NCBI GenBank assembly: GCA_903856555.1
Contig: CAIOCC010000004.1
Span: 1-16,658, forward strand
Direction of reading: 5' to 3'
DNA length: 16,658 bases
Source of the DNA: an uncultured Bacteroidota bacterium
Lineage (GTDB): Bacteria > Bacteroidota > Bacteroidia > UBA7662
In this document: piece after piece, positions 7,461 to 15,150 of the stretch
How the letters are laid out: each line of letters begins with the position of its first letter
How positions within the stretch are numbered: position 1 is the first letter of the stretch
Position numbers and translations under genes: made by a program
Notes under the pieces: model-generated
What the model was told of the DNA's origin: nothing
What the model saw: the letters and a program-made list of their open reading frames with translations, nothing else
The model's database searches: none

Positions 7461-7466
7461 TTTTTG
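7459..7466 (+). promoter_or_regulatory. Putative -7 box of dnaN
   Basis: TATTTTTG matches the TAnnTTTG consensus perfectly and lies 84 nt before the dnaN ATG. No TTG or TTTG occurs at the expected 19-21 nt upstream; the TTG at 7444-7446 is only 12 nt away. The two 23-bp repeats would cover roughly -12 to -57 relative to a start near 7472, the place for an operator or activator site. It may instead be read-through transcription from gldAFG that serves dnaN. Confidence 0.4.
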
Positions 7467-7550
7467 AGGAAAAATTGAGCGAAACCACCCCAAACCCTCC
7501 GCGGACATTCTAAATTGCCTCTTGAATCACCAACTTTCCAAAGTCCACCT

Positions 7551-8678
7551 ATGAAATTCATTGTCTCTTCCTCTGCCCTATTGCGCCAGCTTCAGGCGGT
7601 ACAGGGTGTTATTCAGACCAACAACGTACTTCCCATCCTCGACCATTATTTGTTCGATGTCGAAGGGCGGCAATTGACGATCTGTACAACCGATCTAAAC
7701 ACGACGATGCGGACCCGCCTTGCGGTCGAAGGCAATGGTCAGGCCAAGGTGGCGGTTCCAGGAAAAATTTTGTTGGAAACCCTCAAGACCCTTCCGGATC
7801 AGCCGATATCCCTGGCCCTGGATCCCAAAACATTTGCCGTGGAGTTGCATACTGACAAGGGTAAATTCAAACTGTCCGGAGAGAACGGCGAGGAATTTCC
7901 AACCCTGCCGGAGATGACCGGAAATCAGCAGTTTGAGCTGCCATCGGATGCTTTGTTGACGGGAATTTCCAATACTCTTTTTGCGGTAGGAACCGATGAA
8001 TTGCGATTGGCGATGACGGGTGTCAAAATGGAATGTGCCGGAGACACCTTGAGCTTTGTGGCGACCGATGCCCACAAGCTGGTCCTGCACAAGCAGGGAG
8101 GCATTGAGGTTCCTACCTCTGCTGGCTTTATTGTGCCCCGCAAGGCCTTGAACCTTTTGAAATCCACCCTGCCTGGGGATGCATCTCCGGTGAAGGTTTC
8201 GTATAACAACACCCACGTTGTATTTGCATTCGGGGATTTGGAGTTGACCTGCCGACTCATCGACCAAAAATACCCTGATTATCAAGCTGTTATACCCAAA
8301 GATGGGGGCAGCCGTCTGCTTTTACGTCGCACGGAATTTTTGTCCTCCTTGCGCCGTATTTCAATCTATTCGAGCAAATCCACGTACCAGGTACGATTGT
8401 CGATCAAAGGCAATGAATTGCAAATGTCTGCCGAGGATCCGGATTATTCGAACCAAGCCTTGGAAACCCTGGCCTGTGAATACAACGGCCCCGATATGGA
8501 AATTGGATTCAACGCCCGATTTTTGGTTGAAATGCTCTCTACCTTGTCCGGGGATGAAGTGCAGTTTGAACTAAGCTCTTCGAGCCGCCCGGGGGTTTTG
8601 CGTCCCGTTCATCAAGAGGACCAGGAAGACACCCTCATGTTGCTGATGCCGGTGATGTTATCGGATTACCGAGCCTAA
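7551..8678 (+). CDS. dnaN: DnaN, DNA polymerase III beta sliding clamp
   Basis: A 375-residue sliding clamp that tethers the replicative polymerase to DNA as a dimeric ring. The start ATG at 7551 gives MKFIVSSSALLRQL, the typical Bacteroidota beginning. A TTG at 7515 in the same frame would add 12 unlikely residues. Three repeated clamp domains are seen: about 1-120, 128-245 and 250-375, with NNVLPILDHYLF and ATDLNTTM-like segments (here CTTDLNTTMRTRL) in the first, ATDAHKLVLH in the second and the MLLMPVML end that closes the protein-binding pocket in the third. dnaN after gldG is a conserved arrangement in Bacteroidota and it is not next to dnaA here. The stop lies 5 nt from the stop of the convergent EnvC-like gene. 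Confidence 0.97.
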   Translation: MKFIVSSSALLRQLQAVQGVIQTNNVLPILDHYLFDVEGRQLTICTTDLNTTMRTRLAVEGNGQAKVAVPGKILLETLKTLPDQPISLALDPKTFAVELHTDKGKFKLSGENGEEFPTLPEMTGNQQFELPSDALLTGISNTLFAVGTDELRLAMTGVKMECAGDTLSFVATDAHKLVLHKQGGIEVPTSAGFIVPRKALNLLKSTLPGDASPVKVSYNNTHVVFAFGDLELTCRLIDQKYPDYQAVIPKDGGSRLLLRRTEFLSSLRRISIYSSKSTYQVRLSIKGNELQMSAEDPDYSNQALETLACEYNGPDMEIGFNARFLVEMLSTLSGDEVQFELSSSSRPGVLRPVHQEDQEDTLMLLMPVMLSDYRA

Positions 8679-8705
8679 AAAACTTAGCGCCCTGCCAGCC
8701 AGGGC
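8677..8705 (-). terminator. Putative intrinsic terminator of the envelope operon, overlapping the EnvC-like stop codon
   Basis: On the minus strand a perfect 6-bp GC-rich stem GCCCTG/CAGGGC (8705-8700 with 8694-8689, 5-nt loop) is followed after 6 nt by TTTTTT (8682-8677). The stem lies in the last codons of the EnvC-like gene. The gap before the T-tract is longer than usual, so this may be weak. On the plus strand the stem has no T-tract, so it would not end dnaN transcripts. Confidence 0.4.
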
Positions 8706-9985
8706 AGAGGGTTGACCTTGGCGGTGCCTTTCCAAAGTTGAAATTGGAGGTAGGACTGTCCGTCTTCTTGGCGAACATGAAGCCGGCCGATGGTCTGTCC
8801 GGTCTGAATCTTTTGGCCTTTGCTGACCTGGGTTTGATCCAGATGGGCGTAAACGGTGAGGTATTGTCCGTGTCGAATGATCACGGTTTTCTGCATGCCA
8901 GGGATGTTGACCACCGCGGTTACTTCGCCTCGGAAGCAGGCCCTAACGGAGGCTCCGGCTTCGGCTTTGAGGGTGATCCCATCGTTGCGAATGCTAATGT
9001 TCTTGAGGTGGGGATGGGGATGGAATCCAAAGGTTTCGCTCACCATGGCTTTTTGGAGTGGCCAAGGAAGGCGACCACGGTTCTCCTCGAAAGCCTTACC
9101 CAAAGCCTTGGCTTCGGGAGTTAATTCCAAGAGGGCTTGGTTGCGTTGGGGTTGTTGGCCTTGGCCTTGGGTGGCTTTGCCTTTGTCTTCGGTTTTGGCA
9201 GCTGCTTGGCGTGCTGCTTCAATTTCCTTACGGATCAGGTCTTCAATATTCTTTTGGAGTCGGTTCCGGGCAATTTCCTGGTTACGTAGTTCTTGGCGTA
9301 ATTTCTTTTCGTCCTTCTGGAGGGCTTTGACGACTTTGTCTTGCTCTTGGCTTTCTTGCTTGAGGGCGTTTTTGTTTTCTTCTTCCTTGGCTTTTAATTC
9401 TTCTTTGCGCTCCTTTTCGGCCTGAAGGATTTCACCTTTTTGATTTAATTCCTGTTGGAGGTCAACGATGGCGGCGGCCTGTTCCCTTCGAAATTGGTTG
9501 TATTGCCGCAAATGCCAGGTGCGCCGGAGGGCTTGGTTGACATCGTTGGCGGAGAGAATAAGAAGGGGCATGCTAGGGGCCATGATTTGGCGCTGGTATT
9601 GTCGGAGGAGCTGAGCGTAGCGTTCCCTCAATTGTTTCAAGTCGACCTGCAGGGATTGAACCACGTTTTCGACCTCGGTTATTTGGGCTTCTTGGCGTAC
9701 AATTTCTGTACTGTAGTTGCGAATGATTTTTTCGCGGTTTTGGATTTGATTTTTTAACAATTGCAATTGCTGTAGGCCGGATTTGCGTTTGCGCCGAACC
9801 TCTTCCAATTGTTGACGCGTTTGGTCGATTCGACGAACCAGTTCCTGTCGCTCTTTTTCCATGCCAGCCCTGGAGGGGGAGGATTTGGGGTTGTTGGATT
9901 GAGCCTGCGCGGGGTTTCCAGCAAAAAAGCCATAACACAGCACGATAAGGCCGATAAGGGTGGGGCTGTTAAGGCGGAAGGACAT
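8684..9985 (-). CDS. EnvC-like murein hydrolase activator with degenerate M23 domain
   Basis: A 433-residue exported protein. Residues 1-28 are a signal peptide ending AQAQ. Residues about 38-260 are a long Glu, Lys, Arg and Gln-rich coiled coil, followed by a Gln/Gly-rich linker and an M23/LytM domain at about 315-428. The metal-site residues are missing: the expected His-x-x-x-Asp is N334 and T338, and the expected His-x-His is Y412 and Q414; only H381 remains. Coiled coil plus inactive LytM is the EnvC design, in which the protein switches on cell-wall amidases at division rather than cutting itself. It is the last gene of the minus-strand operon, starting 3 nt after the DUF4292 stop, and carries the candidate terminator. 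A truly inactive scaffold is the main alternative. Confidence 0.88.
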   Translation of the reverse strand: MSFRLNSPTLIGLIVLCYGFFAGNPAQAQSNNPKSSPSRAGMEKERQELVRRIDQTRQQLEEVRRKRKSGLQQLQLLKNQIQNREKIIRNYSTEIVRQEAQITEVENVVQSLQVDLKQLRERYAQLLRQYQRQIMAPSMPLLILSANDVNQALRRTWHLRQYNQFRREQAAAIVDLQQELNQKGEILQAEKERKEELKAKEEENKNALKQESQEQDKVVKALQKDEKKLRQELRNQEIARNRLQKNIEDLIRKEIEAARQAAAKTEDKGKATQGQGQQPQRNQALLELTPEAKALGKAFEENRGRLPWPLQKAMVSETFGFHPHPHLKNISIRNDGITLKAEAGASVRACFRGEVTAVVNIPGMQKTVIIRHGQYLTVYAHLDQTQVSKGQKIQTGQTIGRLHVRQEDGQSYLQFQLWKGTAKVNPLPWLAGR

Positions 9986-9988
9986 GAT

Positions 9989-10900
9989 TTAGAAACCTAA
10001 TTTCAGTTTTCGGTAATCGGCGGGAATCTTGATGGGTGGCAAAGAAACGGCCTCCACCGCCGGTGTTTTCCAATGCATCTGTAAAAAGGCTTTGTGACTG
10101 GGCGCCTGGAGGGATAGACTCATCTTGATGGGAAGGGCCGCCGATGCCACTTCGACGCTTTGGAGATAATCCACCGAAAGGTTGCCCCGGGAGGATTGCA
10201 TCGAAAGATGGTGGATTTTGGCAGGGAGTTTCCCCCAATGCACTGCGACCGTCGACAGGGAACTATCCGCACCTTTGGTAAACACCAGGCTGTCGTCACC
10301 CGGTTTGGGATATTCAATTCGCGCGATTTGAAGGCCCTCAATTAGAGAACCATGACCATGCAAGAGGGCGTCTTCAAACCATTGGTAATCGAGGTCCAGT
10401 TGAAGTGATTTTTGGAGTTGATTCCAAGTTCCGCTCCAATAATTCTTGGAAGGTCGGCTGATCATCCAAACACTGTCGGGTCTCAAGACCAAGCGGACGA
10501 CTTCAATCCCCAAGGCCGGCCGAACGCTTATCCAAATCCACGCGCCTTGTTGGGCCATCATGCTAACCGGAGAAGCAAAATCGTATTGGTTGTAGGCGAT
10601 GTTCCAAGAGCCATCCATTTTGACCCCGCGGTTTTTGAAATCATAACGCCCCCATAGGCGATTCCATGCGCCCTGCGGAGGGCGGGGAGCGGTTACCGAT
10701 GGGGCGGAGAGGTCTTTACCGGGTTGGGGGACCGGGGTACGAGTTGGGGTGGAGCGGCGGGATACACAGCCAAAGCCCAGGGCCGCTATGACCAACCAGG
10801 AGCATAGCAGGAGATAGGGCCTCCGAGAAGCGGAGCATGGGTTAGGGCCGTATCGGCAGTCCCGAACGCAGTTTGGATTGGATTTCAAAATTGCCTTCAT
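9989..10900 (-). CDS. DUF4292 family lipoprotein
   Basis: A predicted 303-residue envelope protein of the DUF4292 family, of unknown function. Residues 26-45 read RRPYLLLCSWLVIAALGFGC: a basic patch, a hydrophobic core and a lipobox-like end with Cys45, so it is probably a lipoprotein anchored from the periplasmic side. The mature part has beta-rich, LolA-like character, with segments such as GAWIWISVRPALGIEVVRLVLRPDSVWMI. I choose ATG 10900, which overlaps the end of the TPR gene by 59 nt. The next usable starts downstream (CTG, TTG) would cut into the signal sequence, and the ATG at 10969 gives an extra polar leader. The position between a TPR lipoprotein and an EnvC-like protein is the usual Bacteroidota arrangement and is part of the reason for the family call. 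Confidence 0.75.
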   Translation of the reverse strand: MKAILKSNPNCVRDCRYGPNPCSASRRPYLLLCSWLVIAALGFGCVSRRSTPTRTPVPQPGKDLSAPSVTAPRPPQGAWNRLWGRYDFKNRGVKMDGSWNIAYNQYDFASPVSMMAQQGAWIWISVRPALGIEVVRLVLRPDSVWMISRPSKNYWSGTWNQLQKSLQLDLDYQWFEDALLHGHGSLIEGLQIARIEYPKPGDDSLVFTKGADSSLSTVAVHWGKLPAKIHHLSMQSSRGNLSVDYLQSVEVASAALPIKMSLSLQAPSHKAFLQMHWKTPAVEAVSLPPIKIPADYRKLKLGF

Positions 10901-12572
10901 CGAATTGGAGGGCCTTGGCCCATTGGGCTTTGGCGGCTTCTGTTTGGTTGTTTCGGTACAAAATGTCACCGTAATGATCCAACATCGTTGCGTTTTCGGG
11001 ACTAAGTTGCAAGGCCTTGGTCATGGGATCCAAAGCATCGGCGTAGCGTCCCATGGTATAAAGAACCCACGCATACGTATCCAAGTAAGAGGCGTTATCC
11101 GGTTCAATTTCAAGGGCCCGACGGCTCATGCCCAAGGCTCGGTCCAATTCTTGGTTACGGATACCCAAATAATAGGCATAATTATTAAGAACCAAAGCGT
11201 TGCTAGGTTGAATCTTGAGCGCATCGCTGTAGTTTTTGTCCGAGAGAAGGTGGTTTTGTTGCTGATGGTAAAGGTCTCCTAACAATATATGCATTTGGAG
11301 ACGGAGATCGGTTTCTTCGTCGGTGGTATAAGCCAATCCGCTTTGCAAAAATTCAATCGCCTCAATTTTTTTGAGATTTTGGCTGAGAGCAATACCCAAA
11401 AAGAAATAATTAAGGGCCTGCCCTGGATGTCTTTCCAAGGCAATCCGGGATTTGATTTCCAGGGTATCCATGATGCCCAAATCAAGGAGCGCCGAAAGGT
11501 ATTGTTGCCAAACGACATAGGGCAATGGATCTCCTGAGGAATTCAGGGCGATTTGGTACGACAAGAGGGCTTCCCTCCCTTTGCCTTGACGAACCAAGGC
11601 TTCGCCCAGGAGGGCGTGGACCATGGCCGCATCTGGGTAAAATTCCAGTACTCTGCGAAGTTTCTTTTCTTTGATGGCCGAGGAATCGCCGACCTTCTCC
11701 AGGATTCGAAAAACCCCCTGCAGGATCTCCTCGGCCGATAAAACGCCTCCTTCAAGGGATTGGTCAAAGGCTTCCTCGGCTTTTTGGGATTGGCCCAAAG
11801 CATCGTAGAGCTCGGCGGTAGCCAATAGCAAGCGGGCCCTGTTGGGGTTTTCGGTCAAAGGCAGGGCCTCCTGAAGGAGCGAAAGGGCCTTGTCGTATTG
11901 ACCCTCTGCGCTGAAGGTTTGGACCAAGCCAAGGCGGTGGCCCAGCTCGTTGGGATAGAGGCTTACCAGACGTTGAATTTCTTTGATGGCTTTTTCTTTT
12001 TTGCCTAGCAGCAGCCAAATATTTTTCTTTTGATCCAGAATTTCTGGTTGGGGACCCAGCTTTTGTTCGAGAGCATTGGCGCATTCCATGGCCTCGTTGT
12101 AAGATTTGTTCTGGATATACAGGTTCGCCAAATTTTCGAGGGCTTCGAGGGAATGTTCGTTGTCCATCGCAATCAATTGTTGCCATGTATCGGCGGCCTC
12201 TTTAGGCAGCCCGTTGTTTTGATAAACCTGGGCGAGGAATTGGAGGTACCAGGGGTTGAGAGGATCTAGTTGAGCAGCTCTTTGGGCCATGCGCTGGGCC
12301 TTGGGGCCATCCCCACGTTGAAGGGCGATGCGACCTATTTCATAGGCTGTTACCGCCGAACCGGGGTCTAGCGACAAGGCCCTTGCAAAAAACTGTTCAG
12401 CATGTTCCCATTTGCCGATCAATTTGGCTGTGGTGCCTTCAAAGAAATAATACTGAAACTGATTCTGTTGTGCTTCGCTGAGAGGGCTGGGCGGAACCGG
12501 CGCTGTAACACGGGCCCTGGAGCAGGATAGCCCGGTTAACAGGATGGATAACCATATCAGAATCAGCGGCAT
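10842..12572 (-). CDS. TPR-repeat lipoprotein
   Basis: A 576-residue protein made of tandem tetratricopeptide repeats. Residues 1-16 are hydrophobic (MPLILIWLSILLTGLS) followed by Cys17, which suggests a lipoprotein, although the residue at -3 is Gly rather than Leu. From about residue 37 on, repeats of roughly 34 residues are visible, for example AEQFFARALSLDPGSAVTAY, ALGMSRRALEIEPDNASYLD and ALDPMTKALQLSPENATMLD. TPR arrays bind other proteins, so it probably scaffolds envelope partners. It starts inside the nucleotidyltransferase gene (10-nt overlap) and its 3' end overlaps the DUF4292 start, which points to one mRNA with coupled translation. I recognise the conserved position but no specific function. 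Confidence 0.85.
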   Translation of the reverse strand: MPLILIWLSILLTGLSCSRARVTAPVPPSPLSEAQQNQFQYYFFEGTTAKLIGKWEHAEQFFARALSLDPGSAVTAYEIGRIALQRGDGPKAQRMAQRAAQLDPLNPWYLQFLAQVYQNNGLPKEAADTWQQLIAMDNEHSLEALENLANLYIQNKSYNEAMECANALEQKLGPQPEILDQKKNIWLLLGKKEKAIKEIQRLVSLYPNELGHRLGLVQTFSAEGQYDKALSLLQEALPLTENPNRARLLLATAELYDALGQSQKAEEAFDQSLEGGVLSAEEILQGVFRILEKVGDSSAIKEKKLRRVLEFYPDAAMVHALLGEALVRQGKGREALLSYQIALNSSGDPLPYVVWQQYLSALLDLGIMDTLEIKSRIALERHPGQALNYFFLGIALSQNLKKIEAIEFLQSGLAYTTDEETDLRLQMHILLGDLYHQQQNHLLSDKNYSDALKIQPSNALVLNNYAYYLGIRNQELDRALGMSRRALEIEPDNASYLDTYAWVLYTMGRYADALDPMTKALQLSPENATMLDHYGDILYRNNQTEAAKAQWAKALQFDEGNFEIQSKLRSGLPIRP

Positions 12573-13606
12573 ACAACTTCGCTGTGGTCGCTGATGCTAA
12601 GTTCCAGCGCCGGCCCCGGGGCGGAACGCTGACTGTAACCCCGAACCTTGGCATGGGCACCGGTCATGGACGAACGCAGGTGAACTCCTTGGATTTGGGC
12701 ATGTTCTCCCAATAGACTGGACTCCACCACCGCGTTTTCTATTTTGGAACCCCGTCCGACCGAAACATGGGGTCCCAATTGAACATTGTTCAAATGACAG
12801 TCGGGTCCTATGTAACAGGGCGGAATGATCTGGCAATTTTCGATAACTGCAGACGGATCCACCAGGGTTTCGTTCCCTCTTTCTTGCAAGTATTCCAGAT
12901 AGCGACTGTTGGTGTGTACGGTGGCGTCTTTGTTCCCACAGTCCAACCACTCGCTGACCGTACCCGGTAAAAAAGCGGTCCCTTTGGATTTCATGTTCTC
13001 CAGCGCCGAAGTCAATTGGTATTCACCTTTGTCCATAATTCCTTGATCAACAAGGTATTGCAATTCACGACGCAGGTAGGCACCGTCCTTGAAAAAATAA
13101 ATTCCGATGATGGCGAGGTCCGAAACAAATTGTTCTGGTTTCTCGTGAAACGCACGGATGATCCCCTCTTCGTCCAATTCCACGACCCCAAAGGCTCGAG
13201 GGTTTTCGATTTTTTTGACCCATATAATACCCTCCCGCGTTGAGTCCAGGACAAAGTCAGCTTTGAAAAGGGTATCCGCAAAGGCGACCACCACGGGGCC
13301 GTCCAAATGCTCCTGGGCACAAAGAATCGCATGGGCTGTGCCCAGGGCTTCTTCTTGGTAATGGATGCTACCAACAGCTCCCAATTTCTCGGCGACGTGC
13401 AGCAGCTGTTGTTCCACGGCCGGCCCAAACAAGGGAGAGGTGATGAAGGCGATTCGATGAACGGGTTGATCGCAAACTCGTACGATATCTTCCATCAGTC
13501 GTTCAACGATGGGTCTGCCCGCGATGGGCAGCAAGGGCTTGGCGGTTGTAAGGGTATGGGGCCGCATTCGCTTGCCCAGCCCTGCCATCGGGACGATTAT
13601 ATTCAT
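12563..13606 (-). CDS. Sugar-1-phosphate nucleotidyltransferase with C-terminal hexapeptide repeats
   Basis: A 347-residue enzyme that should join a sugar-1-phosphate to an NTP to give a nucleotide-sugar for glycan synthesis. The N-terminal Rossmann-like domain opens with IIVPMAGLGKRMRPHTLTTAKPLLPIAGRP in two parts: the GxGxRxRP nucleotide loop, then the KPLLPI substrate lysine region, where Ala replaces the more usual Pro before the Lys. Later motifs are EALGTAHAI, VVVAFADTLF and a metal-site Asp. From about residue 245 the chain shows a left-handed beta-helix pattern (VIENCQI, CYIGPDCHLNNVQLGPHVSVG, AVVESSLLG) as in glucose-1-phosphate thymidylyl- or GlmU-type proteins, but without a clear acetyltransferase site. 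The substrate cannot be decided from sequence alone. It is the fourth gene of the operon and overlaps the TPR gene. Confidence 0.85.
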   Translation of the reverse strand: MNIIVPMAGLGKRMRPHTLTTAKPLLPIAGRPIVERLMEDIVRVCDQPVHRIAFITSPLFGPAVEQQLLHVAEKLGAVGSIHYQEEALGTAHAILCAQEHLDGPVVVAFADTLFKADFVLDSTREGIIWVKKIENPRAFGVVELDEEGIIRAFHEKPEQFVSDLAIIGIYFFKDGAYLRRELQYLVDQGIMDKGEYQLTSALENMKSKGTAFLPGTVSEWLDCGNKDATVHTNSRYLEYLQERGNETLVDPSAVIENCQIIPPCYIGPDCHLNNVQLGPHVSVGRGSKIENAVVESSLLGEHAQIQGVHLRSSMTGAHAKVRGYSQRSAPGPALELSISDHSEVVCR

Positions 13607-13672
13607 TTTCTTAACATATCAAAAAGCCGGATGAAGCCGTTAACGCAGGGATGGTCAATGAAGATAGCACGG
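13607..13672 (-). other. 66-nt gap between flippase and nucleotidyltransferase, position where dut is usual
   Basis: This is the only gap above 20 nt in the minus-strand operon. No dUTPase gene or fragment is visible. On the minus strand a 38-codon frame (ATG 13719 to TGA 13603-13605) crosses it, overlapping the flippase 3' end out of frame and ending in an ATGA overlap with the nucleotidyltransferase start. I do not recognise its product and do not count it as a gene. Confidence 0.5.
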
Positions 13673-15133
13673 TCAACGGTCCAGCCCAAATTTACGAAAA
13701 AGCGGAACGCCAAGGACATAAACAATCAAAAGCAGGAATTTAAGACCCAGATTGAAGATGCCAAGACCGGGCGGAAGCCATGAATCAAGCCCATAAAGGA
13801 ACAAGGCCCAGGCCCCCAAAAGCAACCAACCTTTCCACGGATAAGATATCGGGTTGTACAGGCGACTCGCCAGTAGACTCGCCGCAAACATGGAGGCATA
13901 ACAGACCAAGGTGACCCAAGCCGAGGCCGTGTAGCCGTACAGAGGAATGAGAAACCAATTACCAACAACCGTCAAAACAGCGGCCCCTAACCCAATCCAC
14001 AGTCCCCAGTGGGTTTGGTCGCTGGTTTTGAACCAAATCGAGTGATTGTAATACCAACCCAAACAGAGATTCGCCAACAAAAGAATCGGCACCACCGGCA
14101 AGCCTTCGTGGTAGGCGGGGCCTATGAGCAATTTGGCCGCGTCCATCCCCAGGGTAACCACCAAAAAAAGCCCCCAACCAACGAAGCTATAATACCAAAA
14201 GACTTTGCCGTAGGTCAGCCCATCGTTGGGGTCTTTGACGGATTTATCAGCGTTTTTTCGAAAGAAAAAAGGCTCTGCACCCATTCGAAAAGCCTGGGTA
14301 TAAAGACTCATCAGGACCGCCAGCTTGTAAACAGCACCGTAGACCCCCACCTGCCACATGGCCGAGGAAGGGGTTCCGCCCAGGCGGTACTTGAGGAGGA
14401 CACGGTCCAAGGTTTCGTTGAACATACCGGCCAAACCCGCAACGAGCAGGGGCCAGGCGTAGGCCAGCATGGGGCGAAGAACGCGTGTATCAAATTCTCG
14501 CAGCGAAGGCAGGCCCCGCAGCAAGAACAGAAGCGTTATTCCGTTGGCTACCAAGTTGCTTAGAACGACCCCATCCAGCGACGTGAATAAAGATGTGTTA
14601 CCCTGCGCAGGTTGGATGACCAAAAAATAGACTTGCAGTCCAACCAGAATCAGGATATTGCTAAATTTTAGGGTAACATAAGACCAGGATCGCCCCTCTT
14701 GACGCAGACGGGCAAAGGGCAAAGCCGATACCGCGTCCAAGGCAAAAATCATGGAGAACCACTGAACAAAATGAGCTTTGTCGGGATGACGCAAGGCCAC
14801 GGCCAGCGTGTCAGCATTCATCCATAACAAAACACTTAGAATGAGAGAGGTCGTTAGAACGGCATAAAAGGAAGTGGCGTAAACGGCTTTCACATTTTGA
14901 TCCTTGCGATTCACAAAGCGAAAAAAAGCCGTCTCCATGCCGTAGGTATAAATCACGGCCAGCAACGCCGCCATCGCATAAAAATCCGTGATAATCCCGT
15001 ATTCCTGGGGTTCAAATAAACGGGTATGCAGGGGAACCAAGAGGTAATTGAGCAGTCGACCTACGACGGTACTCAGACCGTACAAGGCGGTTTGAGAAGC
15101 CAGGCTGCGGAGTTCGTTGGAGGAACGGCTCAA
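13673..15133 (-). CDS. Polysaccharide/oligosaccharide flippase (MATE/Wzx-like)
   Basis: A 486-residue inner-membrane protein with about 12-14 hydrophobic helices and few charged loops, of the polysaccharide biosynthesis/MOP superfamily. The N-terminal segment SQTALYGLSTVVGRLLNYLLVPLHTRLF followed by PQEYGII is characteristic: these proteins flip lipid-linked sugars across the membrane. The first helices carry conserved Arg and Tyr residues (GRLLNY, FFRFVNR). The gene lies 17 nt after the M23 peptidase stop, so it is in the same operon, beside the nucleotidyltransferase that could supply its pathway with sugar nucleotides. A lipid II flippase role is possible in principle, but the sequence looks more like the exopolysaccharide branch. 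Confidence 0.85.
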   Translation of the reverse strand: MSRSSNELRSLASQTALYGLSTVVGRLLNYLLVPLHTRLFEPQEYGIITDFYAMAALLAVIYTYGMETAFFRFVNRKDQNVKAVYATSFYAVLTTSLILSVLLWMNADTLAVALRHPDKAHFVQWFSMIFALDAVSALPFARLRQEGRSWSYVTLKFSNILILVGLQVYFLVIQPAQGNTSLFTSLDGVVLSNLVANGITLLFLLRGLPSLREFDTRVLRPMLAYAWPLLVAGLAGMFNETLDRVLLKYRLGGTPSSAMWQVGVYGAVYKLAVLMSLYTQAFRMGAEPFFFRKNADKSVKDPNDGLTYGKVFWYYSFVGWGLFLVVTLGMDAAKLLIGPAYHEGLPVVPILLLANLCLGWYYNHSIWFKTSDQTHWGLWIGLGAAVLTVVGNWFLIPLYGYTASAWVTLVCYASMFAASLLASRLYNPISYPWKGWLLLGAWALFLYGLDSWLPPGLGIFNLGLKFLLLIVYVLGVPLFRKFGLDR

Positions 15134-15150
15134 ATCTTGTTGTTAGGGCC

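Noticed and set aside
8684..9985. EnvC-like gene as a decaying peptidase pseudogene
   Set aside because: The frame is intact, full length and has a signal peptide; loss of metal ligands is normal for EnvC-type activators.
11764..12186. 140-codon minus-strand frame within the TPR gene
   Set aside because: Same strand but shifted frame; the TPR gene is uninterrupted and shows regular repeats.
13603..13719. 38-codon frame as a dUTPase remnant
   Set aside because: The predicted residues show none of the dUTPase motifs, so it is recorded as an open question and not as a pseudogene.
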